Positions 11,896 through 22,834 of a stretch of DNA of 64,000 bases are shown piece by piece. The notes beneath the pieces were generated by a model that searched no databases, was not told the origin of the DNA, and was given only the letters and a program-made list of their open reading frames with translations. Every line of letters starts with the position of its first letter. The first letter of the stretch is position 1. The position numbers were made by a program, and so were the translations under genes. The stretch comes from Hesseltinella vesiculosa (Eukaryota; Mucoromycota; Mucoromycetes; Mucorales; Cunninghamellaceae), in assembly GCA_002104935.1 (NCBI GenBank), contig MCGT01000014.1, positions 434,001 through 498,000 of the forward strand. Reading direction: 5' to 3'.

Positions 11896-13305
11896 TTAGG
11901 TTTGCATGTCGGGTGAGTTGGCAATGTCATAGGAAAAGACTTCAATGGTATGGTCATGGTGTCCAAGCACCAGCATATCTTTGCCGACCTCGTCCAAATC
12001 ACCAATGGTCATGCACCTTGGCCAGTCTTGGGCATGGATCTCCGAAACCAGCTGCAAACAAAAAGAAGAGCGTGAGCTGTCAGTCGATCGGAAATCCATG
12101 TCGGTTGATTTACCTCGCCCTTGTGATAGACTGCCACCGTCGAGGATTTTCCGGCACAGATCACCAAATCTGGTTGATCGGGTGACAAGGTGGATGGCCG
12201 GAAGCGAACGATACTGGCTATATCAAAGTCAGTTTTGAACCATGGGTAAATCTGTCAGCGCACAGAGAAGGACGGTAAGTGTGGTTTCCTATTTGTACAA
12301 TAGGTCATTTACATTGAAATCTGCCAACACATACACCTGACCATTCTTCCCGGCCAACAACACCTGGCATGGTGGGTCGGTCGCACTGGGGCTAGGCCGA
12401 GCTTCCTTGGCGATCGGCGTGTCCATCATTCGGCCCATGTCATGCGCACTCAGGAAAAACCCAGAGCAGATCTTTAAAAAAAACGGTGAGCGATCATAGC
12501 TCGCATGATTTTTTAAATGGTTACCGAGAGAATATTCGTAGGGGTGGGGAGGACGCCGATGACGGCCATTTGGTCGAGGGACGAGCCTTGGCTCAAGATA
12601 TAGACCATGCCTCGACCGTCGGCGGCAAAGAGCATAGCGATGGGTCGGTGGTGTTCGTCTCGTAGAATGGCCGAATGGAGAGCGCTGATATCCACAAGGT
12701 CATGTTGCTAAAGAGAAGGGTGAGCCGACGGCGTTTCTTCCTTCTCTCCCTTTACCTCGGTATGGCTGTCTTGGCTACGCCATTGTTCCATGGAGGTGCG
12801 CCACAAATCATTTGCAAGAGAAAACCCGGTCAAGGTGCCGGTGATATCGCCAGCCACGAGCTCATAGTCGCCTGTGATGCTTTGGTGTCGCACGAGCTTG
12901 CAGATCGACTTGCCAAGTAATCGCTGATCGACGATCTGCTGTCGCGCGAAAAAGGTCACCATGCCATCGGCATCGCCCACAAGGATACAAGGTACGCCAT
13001 CAATGTCCTCATCGTGTAGTAGAATGTCTTGCACCGCTCCACGTTTTGTTTCGCACAGTAAGCTTGCTTTCTATGATCAGCCAGCCGAAAGGATGAGGAT
13101 GTGTTCATCGGTGCAATGTCAGCATTACCTTGTTTCTATTCACAGACAGGACATGGCCATGATCGCTTCCGGCCAGGACATCGTTCTCTTGTTGGATGTG
13201 TTTTCCAAACGGATTGCAGACGGACAGGCAGTTGATGGGCCCATCGAGTCTGCGCGACCACTCTCGTTTCCATACAAGGGTTTGGTGGGGATCGCCAAAT
13301 GTCAT
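11896..13305 (-). CDS. Beta-propeller (FG-GAP/ITFG2-like) protein, unassigned
   Basis: Six exons (13305-13129, 13070-12756, 12707-12525, 12471-12313, 12251-12114, 12051-11896) join in frame to 375 residues; every intron lies between codons. The protein is a string of short hydrophobic strands with repeated patterns such as VLAGSDHGHVLSV, CILVGDADGMVTFF, LVAGDITGTLTGF, MLFAADGRGMVYIL, LLAGKNGQVYVLAD and IGDLDEVGKDMLVLG. These look like blades of a seven-bladed propeller with FG-GAP-like GDxDxxG turns, and resemble the KICSTOR subunit ITFG2. No signal peptide or membrane segment is seen. The propeller fold is well supported; the ITFG2 link is a guess. Confidence 0.75.
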
Positions 13306-13451
13306 GTGGGATGATAAAGAAATAAAAATCAAAAGAACAAGAAGAAGAAGAAAAAAAAAGGTAGGAACGAAAGAACCGCAGCTGCAACGCTTTTTTTTTT
13401 AACTTTACTGGTTGTTGAAAAAAAAAGGGAGAGAAATTACAAAGTGATTTT

Positions 13452-15936
13452 CTACGGGAGGTGTTGAGAGAGCTCTTCCAGGGTTGGGAACTTGTTTTCA
13501 AACTCGGTGATGGAAGGCGATCTGGGTCTAGTGGTGGACAAGGGGGCGACTTGGGGGTGTCCTGTGAGGTAGGATTGGATCGGAAACGGGCAGGTTTGGG
13601 TGGTGGTTTGGGACGGAAAGGTGCCTGGGCCTGTGGACGATCCGTTGGCTGGGAGACAGAGACAGGGGTGGGACGGGAAGGCTGGCTGGGTGAGGCGCCA
13701 TGGGGCTGGAGGCTGTCGCTGGCACTGTCGGAAGAGGCATTGGCAGCCGCTTTTCGTTCCATAAATTCACGAATGCTTCGGGTGCTGGAGGTTTGGGGGA
13801 TAGCGTTGGTGACGGAAGAGGTGCGTGGACGATTGCCAGTAGGAGAGGGTTTTGGATCATGGCCAGAGAGAGGTGTGGCGGTGGAGGTGGGCGTGTGGAT
13901 CACGGGGGAAGAGGCAGGCAGCCGAGGAGAGGAGGTGGCCGAGGTCGAACGAGGTTTAGTAAAGGATGAAGGGTGGGTGGAGGGCGACTTTGCAGGACTT
14001 GGCGAACCAGAGGAGGGGTGAGTGGCAATGGGCTGGCCAAAGGACGAGCTGGGACGGGAGGTTGGGCGGGAGCTAGGGCGCGAGCCAGGTCGACTCGATG
14101 GCGAGCTGTGATCGGGTGGAATGGAGATGCCATCCAAGGTCTGGGGCTCCAAATGGATCGAGTACAGACTGTCATCATCAGCGGCCGAGTCGTCCTGGCC
14201 GACATTGTTGGCTGACGACGACCTTTGCATGGGCGAAGGCTGGCTGGCGTGGCCGGGGTTGAATTGGGAATCAAAGCCAAAGGTGCTGTTGGCGTTGTTC
14301 AAAGGCGAACTTTGGGGATGCACGTCGCCAAAGACTTTGACATGGGCAGGGTCGAATGGATCGTAGCCACTTCTGGAAGCGGTTGGGGGTGTGGAGGGAG
14401 CGCTTTCGTTAGAGGTAGGGGAGAAGTCGGGATGGGTGCGGGTGGGACGACCACGACGCATGGGGGTGATGCTGGGTAATGGTTGGGCAGCGCTGGGGAC
14501 TTTTTCAAAGATGCTGGCACTGGGGGAGTCGGTGTGTGAAGAGGACTCCGAGGCACTGGGTTGGCCGGTTCCATAAATCTGGATTAAAAAAAAAAAAAAC
14601 GAGTTAGCTGCGAGCAGGAGGTGGTTGCAATACATACATCACGAATGGGACACTCTATACGCATCAGCTCGGCGACTTGCTTGACGACTTGATAAATGTT
14701 GGGTCGGTCGTTTTGGTCCTCGCGCAGCATAGCGGTGATCAGCTGGCGTAAGCCGACAGAGAACATGGGGCTGTTTGGTATCGAGTAGCGAGCATTCAAG
14801 ATGGCCAGTTCGCCCAGTTGCTCAAAGGGAGTGGTGTAATAACATAGTTTGTATAGCAACACACCCAGGGCCTGGAAAAGGTGACATCAGTCGAACCATC
14901 TTTCAACTATGGGGGAACTTACCCAGATGTCAGCTTTTTCATTAATGGGTTTCTTTTGATACAGATCAATCATTTCAGGAGCACGGTATTGCAAGGTTGT
15001 ATGGCGTTGGATATCATCCTGGATTTGTTGGATTTCTTGCATGGAGGAGGGGATATGACTGCCTTGGGACAGGGCGGCCGAGCCAAAATCACAGAGCTTG
15101 TAATGGTCCTGACCCAAGATGAGGATATTTTCGACTTTGAGATCGCGGTGAAGGACAGCTGGCTGGCAATAATGCATGTACGCAACAGCCTAATGGAGAG
15201 ATGGTATCAGTCGACTGGAAGGTTTCCCATCCTGCTCATTTTACCTGGCACACACAGCTGAAAATATTGAGGATTTCAGGCTCTGTCAAGCGATTTTGCA
15301 AGCGTCGATTCATTAGATCAATCACACCACCGCCTAGGAATAATAAAAAAAAAAGGTGGAGGGGTGCTCAGCCTTTGCTTCATGCTGTTCGTTGCTTTGC
15401 TTTACCAGGGCAGTATTCCATCAAAATAAGCGCTTCATAGCCACCAATAGGTAAGGGATCAATTCTTGATTCGTAGTAACGAGTGATATATTTATGATCG
15501 CCCAAGCGTCGCTACGTCGAGGGACAAAGGGGGTGAGTGTGTGCTGTCAAGAACAGCAAGAGGATGTTACCATAAAAGCGATTTCCTTTTCAACAGTGGC
15601 TAATCGCTCAGCATCGGGTACAGCTATACGTTTCAGCACAACATAGCCTTGCTTGCCTTCAATTCGGGCCAGGTACACATGAGCAAATCCGCCTAGAAAT
15701 GAAAAACCAACGCATCAGCATGCTGTTTCTATAATATAGAGATAGAAAGGAGAGTTTTTACCTTCGGCGAAAAAGTTGTGGATAATGACCTGGTACTTTC
15801 CTACTTGAAGCCTTGTGCCACTGGGCATGGCCCCAGATGGTAAAGGATTGGTATAAAGCAAGTCGATGCCAACAGGCACTGGAGGTAGCGTCTGCCCAAT
15901 GCCTTGCTGTTCCGGGATACGAGAGTGATGGTTCAT
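13452..15936 (-). CDS. Ark1/Prk1/AAK1 (NAK) family protein kinase
   Basis: Serine/threonine kinase family that phosphorylates endocytic coat and actin-patch adaptors. The ATG at 15936 starts a short Pro-rich leader; the kinase domain follows: Gly loop GGFAHVYLAR, VLK lysine, ATVEKEI, catalytic HRDLKVENILI, DFGSA, the NAK-typical RAPEMIDLY, and [21 protein letters not shown]. A long Ser/Pro-rich tail with Arg-Pro-Ser-Ser repeats and PPKPAR-type SH3 ligands follows (from about 14580 down). The last part is uncertain: the main frame reads on past 13450, but another frame ends in ITEFENKFPTLEEL and a stop at 13452. A phase-1 intron ending at 13562 (acceptor CTCACAG) would join them. Kinase family is firm, the final exon is inferred. 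Confidence 0.9.
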
Positions 15937-16451
15937 GTCTATTTCTCCCGATGTTCAAACTGTCAAAAAAAAAAAAAGAAAAAAGAAAAAAAAACCAATG
16001 GGGAGAAAAGCAGATGAAAGCTGTTGGAAGAAAAGAAGAAATGGAAAAAAAAGGTTCAGACAGACGAGGCCAAAAATGGAAATCATGCTTCTCTCCACCT
16101 TCCACCTCACTCGGTGGCAGAAGGGATTTATTCTAAAGCAAATCAAAAAGCATAGAAATAAAACCAAGTGGTAGCAGGCAAGAAATGGTGTCAGACAGGC
16201 TAAACCTTGACAAGTGTGTCCCTTTTCGATCTGAAGAAGATGGGTTTGGGCAGTAAAAGGAAAAAGAAACAAAGCATTCATTTCTGTGAATTCTTTGTCG
16301 TTGGTATGACCAAGGAAAAGCTCAGCAACTCAGAAGTATGTTTGATTATCCGGCCATTTTCCGGTGTCAGAGGGGGTTTTTTATCTTTATTTATTCGAGC
16401 GATGAAAAGGTATAGGGCGAGAAAAGGTTCAAGAGGTGAAGGGGGGGGGGA
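15937..16451. other. Spacer between NAK kinase start and CBS gene 3' end
   Basis: About 515 bp, A-rich on the plus strand with several A runs near 15963-16060. It should hold the kinase promoter and the CBS gene terminator. No further gene is seen. Confidence 0.5.
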
Positions 16452-17566
16452 TCAGGCGTCATTGATGAAGGCACCGAGGACGTCTGTCAAGGTGATGATG
16501 CCCTGGACATGGCCCTCGACATCCACCCACCATAATCGATGCGCATTACGAAGCACAATAGAGGCCATCAGCTGAGACAATGTAAATCGGGCGTGACAAG
16601 TGAAGGGAGGGTAGAGCTCACCATGGCTGTCTCGGAGAAACATCAGCACAGGTCTGTCCAGTTGTTGCAACCGTTCCTTGTTCAGTCCTCGAAGATCTTC
16701 GGGACTCAAGTCACCCACCAGTACCTCATCATCATCCACAATAGGTACAGCATTGATGGTTGGGTGGCGAGCCAGTTGATCAAAGGCGTCTGTTGCTTTG
16801 GTCTTGAACGTGATGGACTCCATCGACTGAGGTTTGTGAAGACGCTGGCCGTTGACAACCAAAGACGGCACAGTGGCGTCCAGGATGGGACCCAAATGAT
16901 GGTTGTGAGCTTGGAAATACCGAACGAGATCCATTTGGGAAAGAAGCACGGGTGCATCGCCTTCGTTTTCAGGCTGCACAAGCACGCGATGCGCACCATG
17001 CTCCGTAAACAGCGACAACACTTGCTTCAGTCCATCCGATCGGCTGACCGTCACCAAATGAGAGCTTTCGTCGGTGTTCCCCATGGCCTCTTGAAGTTGA
17101 TGTTGGAAAAAGTCGGATGGCAGAGCATCCATTTTCTAAAAAAAAAAAAAAGGGTTTAGCTCCTCTGGCCTGTCAAAAGCCGCTTTAAGAATTTTTTTCC
17201 CACGAGGCGCATATGAGAGACGTAAAAAAAGTGGGCGGCTGATCACTTCTTTTTCTCACCAGGCTTAAAATCACTTACATGACGACTGTAAAGTTTCAGT
17301 AAATCCAACACACTGATGATGGTGAGGTAGGTCTTGACATTGTTGTCAAGGCGATATACAGGCAACGACAGGATTTCTTCAGCAAGCAGCACGTCAAAAG
17401 CTTGTTCCACGGAAGCCGTGATCGGCAAATCCACCAAATACCGCTCACTAGGCGGCTTGACCTTGTTGATGACATTGCCTACAGTCTTTGTTTCGATGAA
17501 TGTTCGGTGCGTGCTACGGCGACGTTGTCCCAACGGGGGAGTGGCTGTTTGTTGTAGAGTGGCCAT
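16452..17566 (-). CDS. Tandem CBS-domain protein (AMPK-gamma/Sds23-like)
   Basis: Two exons (17566-17279 ending at a perfect GTAAGT donor, and 17135-16452) give 323 residues. CBS pairs are adenine-nucleotide sensors. Exon 1 has TVGNVINKVKPP, then VEQAFDVLLAEEILSLPVY and TIISVLDLLKLYSRH. Exon 2 has DGLKQVLSLFTEHGAHRVLV, SQMDLVRYF, TDAFDQLARHPTINAVPIVDDDE, VGDLSPEDLRGL, then SQLMASIVLRNAHRLWWVD and IITLTDVLGAFI. That makes four CBS motifs. Length and layout fit Snf4/AMPK gamma or fungal CBS regulators such as Sds23; key nucleotide-binding Arg/His contacts are not conclusive. Product class is firm, orthology is not. Confidence 0.85.
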
Positions 17567-17890
17567 AGAAAAAAAAATGTTTTTTGAAGAGAAACAAGAG
17601 AAGAGAAAGGGAAAAAGCTCCGCCATCCACCTTTTTCACCCTGCGCCGCAAAGCGAAACCGAGGATGGAGAACCAATCAAATCCTACAGAAATTGTCCAA
17701 CGATAGACTAACATTTTGAACATGGCACGTCAAAAAAAAGCCCCATACACCCAGCTCTGGTTTCGAAGCAAAGTGGAAAACGGTTTATTTTAAGGATGTA
17801 AAGTCTCTAAATAGAAAAAAAAAATTGGAAAGGGGAATGCATCTGATGAACAATAAAAAAAAAATGGGTCGCTATACAAGAAATGTGGGA
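17567..17890. other. Spacer between CBS gene start and HAS1 3' end
   Basis: 324 bp that must contain the CBS promoter and HAS1 terminator. Short A runs only; no additional gene seen. Confidence 0.5.
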
Positions 17891-19658
17891 TTATTTGGAG
17901 CTTTGGATGGCAAGGTTGACGCGAGGAGGGACGCTGAAGCCAAAAGATTTGGCAACCTTTGTAAGATCCAAGTTGTTGACATTAAAGATCTTCTTCAAAC
18001 CATACGAGGCATAGGCTTGCAAATAGGATCGATAACCATCCTTGGCCGACTGGTGCAAATAGTAATTCTTCTCGACGAGCTTTTCCAGTTGGCTTTGGAC
18101 ATTGGCGATCTTGCTAGAGGGGAATTGGTATTCATTCAGAGGCACCTTGGCATGCTTGAGGTAGCGCAAAAAGCCCAGTTCGCTTGGCAGCAAAAACAGC
18201 AGACTCTTGCCATTCTTACCACCACGAGCAGTACGGCCCACACGATGGATATAGTCACGAGGATCATCAGGAGGGTCGAATTGCACAATCCAGTCGACAG
18301 CAGGAATATCCAACCCACGAGCAGCCACGTCTGTACACAGCAAAATTCCCTTGTCGGCATTACAGAATTCGAAAAAGGTGGTTGTGCGTTTTTGTTGCTT
18401 TTGTTTGCCCTGTCAAAAAGAGCGTCAGGCCCCGGCGCTTTCTCTTTTCTGTCATCTTACATGTAATTCCAACACAGGCACGTCAATATAGTTCATCAGC
18501 TCAGCATGGTACTTTACAGAGTTGCAGCTGGAGAAGAACACAATGACTTTCTTTTTGAGGTTTTTCCGCAAAAACGTGAAGAGCAACAGGAAGCGTTTGT
18601 CGGAATCGCACACCACGTAGCCTTGTTCCAAGCCTTCGGCGGTCGAGGTATCCTTTTTTTCATCGACGTTGATGTACAAGGGGCCCTTTTTCAGTGAGAT
18701 GCGGGCCAAGTCGGACACCTTGGTGGTTTGTGTAGCCGAGAACAGCATGGTTTGACGTTCCTTGGGCAAGATCTTCACAATTTGTGCCATTTCTTCTTCG
18801 AACCCAATTTCCAAAATACGGTCCGCTTCGTCAATGACCAGCGCTTGCAAGTTCTTAAACACAAAGCCCTTGGTGTTCTACTCGTTCATTGAAAAAAAAG
18901 GAGGAGGGCGGTTAATCCAACTTTCTCGTTTGTCAAGTTCGAATGCCCTTACCTGGAGATGATCCAGCAGACGACCAGGTGTAGCGACAATCAAATTCAC
19001 GCCCTTGACAAGCTTTTCGGCTTCAGCGCGGCGGTTAGCGCCACCGATGACAATACCAAACGTGTGCTGATGGTACTTTAACAAATCCTTGGCCACGCCA
19101 AAAATCTGCAAAGCCAATTCTCGAGTAGGAGACACGATAATCACACCCGTACCTTTGGAAGAAGAAAGAGGATAAGTTGGCTGGTGCGGCTGGAAGCAGA
19201 CGCTTACCGTTTCTAGGTTTGAACTTTAAGCGATACAGCATTTCAATGGCAGGGATCAGGAAAGCCAAGGTTTTGCCAGAACCGGTCTTGGCAGCACCCA
19301 AGACATCACGGCCTGCCATCAAAGGAGGGATCGTACGAGCCTGCACTTCGGTCATTGTGGTGAAGCCCATGTCGTTGATTGCATTGCGGGTCTTGTCACA
19401 GACATCCAGCTTTGCGAATTCCATCTCAATAGGTTGCTCTATGATAATAAACAGCTGTCAATACCTTTGATCGCTTATGTCCCTGCCTGGCTTACCAGGA
19501 TTGTAGCCTGATTCCGTTTTTTGATCTTGCTGGCTCAGTTGCTCGTCGCCAGAAATATCATTGGCATCCGATTCTTGCTCGACATTCTGCTTCTTGGCAG
19601 GTTGATCGTCAGTCTTTTGCTGTCTCTTTCGCTTCTTGAGTTCGGATTTGTTAGCCAT
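17891..19658 (-). CDS. HAS1: DEAD-box ATP-dependent RNA helicase Has1
   Basis: Nucleolar helicase needed for both 40S and 60S ribosome assembly and snoRNA release. The start is the ATG at 19658, followed by a Lys/Arg- then Asp/Glu-rich N-terminal tail of about 55 residues. Motifs in order: Q-motif region [14 protein letters not shown], motif [10 protein letters not shown], Ia PTRELALQ, Ib [50 protein letters not shown] and [12 protein letters not shown]. The C-terminus has the Has1-type region VNLAIQ. Several short introns split it; one ends just before NTKGFVF. Identification is unambiguous. A 28-nt T run on the coding strand lies just upstream of the ATG. Confidence 0.97.
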
Positions 19659-19689
19659 GACACAAATGAAATGAAAAAAAAAACTGAAG

Positions 19690-19723
<34 letters not shown>

Positions 19724-20120
19724 GTGCGCAGGAAAAAAAAGCGGCCGGCTGAGTGGCTTGTTGCTCCCGCAAGTCAGGATCCTTCTTGCCATAGTCTTTG
19801 CAGGACAAGCCGCCCTGTACCCTCCTTTAATATCACTCGGGTAGGTTCCTCAGTGATTGAATAATAATCATAAATAGAAATGAAAATGGTCGCTCCGGTA
19901 TTCTGAAAGTTCTGTTGGTTTAAGCGTGGTTCGTCGAGCCCTAGCCTACCAGCACACTGCTGATCTTGCAGTGAATGTTCATAAACCTGAAGGTCTTCAC
20001 CACGGTGTCGAAGAGGCATGTGCTTTCACCCATAGTCATAACTCATCACAGATTACTCGTGTGCAAAATTTGGGGCGAATCGATTTTTGGTCAATTGGCA
20101 CCGATTTCTTATTAGACTTC
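19659..20120. other. HAS1 upstream region and start of a gene-free block
   Basis: Holds a 28-nt poly-A run (19696-19723, poly-T on the HAS1 coding strand) beginning 37 bp upstream of the HAS1 ATG. The rest has no supportable gene. Confidence 0.5.
19696..19723. promoter_or_regulatory. 28-nt poly(dA:dT) tract in HAS1 leader/promoter
   Basis: Uninterrupted A run on the plus strand. In fungi, long poly(dA:dT) tracts exclude nucleosomes at promoters. Position relative to the HAS1 start suggests this role, but none is proved. Confidence 0.45.
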
Positions 20121-20480
20121 TCTGGGGGTTCGTCCACAAGGTAATTTGACTTCTTTCAAAAAAAAATGTAGAGGTCTTGCCGCACCTTTAAGCTATCAGA
20201 CCACAGTGAGATTTTGCGCAGATACACAAACTCATCAATGATGATGATACTAAAAGAATCAAATGGATTGATAAAGGTTCCCCAGCCAAATGCTCAACGG
20301 TTTCGTTTTGATGTCTTTCCTTCCTCCGCTAAAAAAAGGGATCAAAAAATCGACAGAAGAACTTGCCAGCCAAAATACAAGCTCCGCTTGCGTGCCTTCG
20401 AATCAGGCCGGTGGACATGGATTTTTTCACCATCAACAGTCCCCTTGGAAAAGCGACTGTTTGCACATGAATGACAGCGA
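20121..20480 (+). repeat. Dispersed repeat family, copy B
   Basis: Matches the element core in order: GGTAATTTGACTTCTTTCAAAAAAAAATG (like AAATTTGACC...TACATGAAAAAA), a GCCGCACC block, TCATCAATGATGATGATACT, then GGATTGATAAAGGTTCCCCAGCCAA (like CGATTGGTGAAGATCGCCCAGCCAA), TTTCGTTTTGA, and a CTCCGCTAAAAAAA end. Confidence 0.65.
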
Positions 20481-20957
20481 TACTGAGTAAACCACCTGGC
20501 TTAGAAAGTTTGTCAAGTATACTGAATTACATAGCTTTTCCCTTGGCAATCAGCAACTCACCAGTCCAAGCCCATCTGGGTAACGCTACTCCGTGATGTC
20601 CGATAGGCTCGAGCTTTTAATCATGACCATTTCCCATCCTTTTTCTCTATTACGAAGGTTTGGGATGAATCAATTTTATTTTATTTATTTTGCTTGAATA
20701 AAGTTTGTGTTTCTCCAAACGTGGCGGATCAAGATCGTTGAAAGGAGGTTAGGACCCTGCCACGCTCCTTGCCTTGGATTCAACTAGCGCGACCGCTTCG
20801 CAGCTTCTCGAGGTTTCATTCTGGCAGCTGCAATCAGCTGGTAGGTTGGAAGAAAAACGTAGCTTTGCATATGAATTTACAAAAAAAGAGTTCGTTTAGT
20901 GTAACAGATCTAGTATTGAGAAGCGAAACGGTATCTCCTCCTTGGTAGAGGTCATAA

Positions 20958-20988
<31 letters not shown>

Positions 20989-21445
20989 CTGTTACACCGC
21001 AGCCGTATTTCAGGATGACGCTATGCTTGATCTCTGGTGCTCCCACTTCACTGATCAATCTATCTTTCCTCCTGGAGAAAGAGCTAAACCAGAGTTTTTT
21101 TTTTAAAAAACTGGCCACTTGTCAGGTACGAGCTAAAAAGGGACGTTGCTGTTACATTGACTTTGGAACGCTGTGGCCATTGATTTCACTTCAACGCTGG
21201 CGTCCTTGCGATTCCTCGGTCCTTCAACTTTATATTTTTATCGTGCACCCAAACTGACGATGTAAATTACCCTTCGTAATTAGAAGAAAAGAAAAAGGAT
21301 TAGTGCTTACTGGGACGTGCACAGAGCGCACGAACCTTGAGATGTGTCGTAAATTTTGTGCTGCTATTGATATTTTGAACAGGTATAAATCTAGTGGTGC
21401 GTTTTTTTTTTTTTTTCTTTTTTTTTGAATTGCTGGATCACTGAA
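20481..21445. other. Gene-free spacer upstream of membrane protein
   Basis: AT-rich, with a 28-nt A run at 20961-20988. A TATAAAT-like motif near 21382 lies about 60 bp upstream of the following ATG and may be its TATA box. No gene seen. Confidence 0.5.
20961..20988. repeat. 28-nt A homopolymer
   Basis: Uninterrupted A run in the gene-free block between HAS1 and the membrane protein gene. Confidence 0.9.
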
Positions 21446-22534
21446 ATGGGGTCGCTGAACGCTTTGACCCTTTTGGGCGACGTGTCTATAAAGTTCACGG
21501 GAATTGCCGCCCATGCAGAATATTGCTCCAACAGTCTCCTCAAATATCGCCAGCAGATATTCGAATTCAAAGGTCTCAGCAGCATTTATCCAGTAGCTAT
21601 CTTACTAGGGTTTATACCTACTGGGTTTGGGGCGGCAGCAGCCCTCCAAGATCAGACATATGTTTGTTGGGTTCTCACAGCTCTGCTCATCCATTGCTGC
21701 ATATACTTGCTGGGGAAAGTTATCACTTTCTCCATTTGCATGTACTTGGACAAGATATTTCTCAAATCTGCCTTCTTCTATGAGGAAAATGCTGAACAAA
21801 TATATAATATTGCATTTACTATTTGCGCGAATCAAAGCAATCCAGTCATACTGATGTCCATCAAGGCAGGATGGGAAGTTACATGGGAAAACCTCAAGAA
21901 GGTGCCACTTAGGAAGGAAAAATTCCTTATCCAAGCCAAAACCCGATGGTTGGATCTGTTGTTTGCTTTCCCTATTCATGCGATCCCCATGGCTGGGATG
22001 TGTATTGCTGTTGGGGTGCTGCTTTTTCAAGGTGAAAAGGCCGACGGATTTGGGCCATCTGCTTTTGGACAGAATGTCTGCATGGTCTGTTTGGTCCCCA
22101 TCATGGTCATTTTGCCCTTAGTGTCAACTTTTGCGGAATTTGAAGAATCGAAGATGAAAGTCAAAGCAGAACCCATTGATGATCTCGCGAGCCGGCAAGA
22201 AAGGATGTTCCAAGAACTGGCGGCACTTGCTAATGGTAGTCCCAGCAACGTGAAGATGGTCGACGATTTGCTGGACTGTTTCATAAAGCACGATATCATG
22301 ATTTCTAATCGTATCAGTGAGCAGGTTGGACATGTGCTGAGGCGACCCAAACTTAAGTTTCTTTCTAAACAAGAAGTGGAAAAAAAGAAACTAGCCATCA
22401 AGATAATGGCGAGATTGAATGCTAGCTACCGGTATCCAGGCTATCGTCAAAGTACAATCAGTTTGCCAGATTTTCCTAGCAATCCGATTCACCCTTATCC
22501 TTCTAGAGCAAGTGCTTTGTCCGCACACCTGTAA
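21446..22534 (+). CDS. Intronless multi-pass membrane protein, unknown
   Basis: One uninterrupted frame of 362 residues from the ATG at 21446; an in-frame upstream extension to 21425 has no ATG. I do not recognise the family. Four to five hydrophobic segments are visible: around residues 50-75 (YPVAILLGFIPTGFGAAAA), 80-108 (CWVLTALLIHCCIYLLGKVI), 185-205 (LFAFPIHAIPMAGMCIAVGV) and 215-238 (VCMVCLVPIMVILPLVSTF). The C-terminal 120 residues are soluble and charged, with predicted helices, ending in a Ser/Pro-rich stretch. It has no introns, unlike most genes here, and is bordered by repeats. A TATA-like motif lies about 60 bp upstream. It is probably a real gene from frame length and membrane pattern. 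Confidence 0.7.
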   Translation: MGSLNALTLLGDVSIKFTGIAAHAEYCSNSLLKYRQQIFEFKGLSSIYPVAILLGFIPTGFGAAAALQDQTYVCWVLTALLIHCCIYLLGKVITFSICMYLDKIFLKSAFFYEENAEQIYNIAFTICANQSNPVILMSIKAGWEVTWENLKKVPLRKEKFLIQAKTRWLDLLFAFPIHAIPMAGMCIAVGVLLFQGEKADGFGPSAFGQNVCMVCLVPIMVILPLVSTFAEFEESKMKVKAEPIDDLASRQERMFQELAALANGSPSNVKMVDDLLDCFIKHDIMISNRISEQVGHVLRRPKLKFLSKQEVEKKKLAIKIMARLNASYRYPGYRQSTISLPDFPSNPIHPYPSRASALSAHL

Positions 22535-22834
22535 AAAAATAAAACTACCCATGACTTTCAAAAAGAAAACGATGCACTATAACCAGGCGAAATTCAGCAG
22601 AACTGAGGTGTACGTGCTATAGCTCGTGAAGAGGTTAAAGCTGCCGGGGGCACAAGGTCTGGAGACGTCCAATATCTCCTTGGTGCAAAAATGGTGTTTC
22701 AATGTCACATGCTTTTCTATAACCTGCTCGTCCTTGCCCTTGCCCCTTTTTCATGCATGCCCTTTTGACAGAATCTGGCATTCACACAATGGCGCAGCGC
22801 ATCCTTCAAACTCTAACTTTATTGGGAAAGCACA
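22535..22834. other. Convergent 3' spacer
   Basis: About 300 bp between the 3' ends of the membrane protein gene (+) and THI20 (-). No gene seen. Confidence 0.5.

Noticed and set aside
13136..13451. Extension of the kinase frame beyond 13451
   Set aside because: It runs through low-complexity Phe/Ser/Lys sequence into the neighbouring gene's start region.
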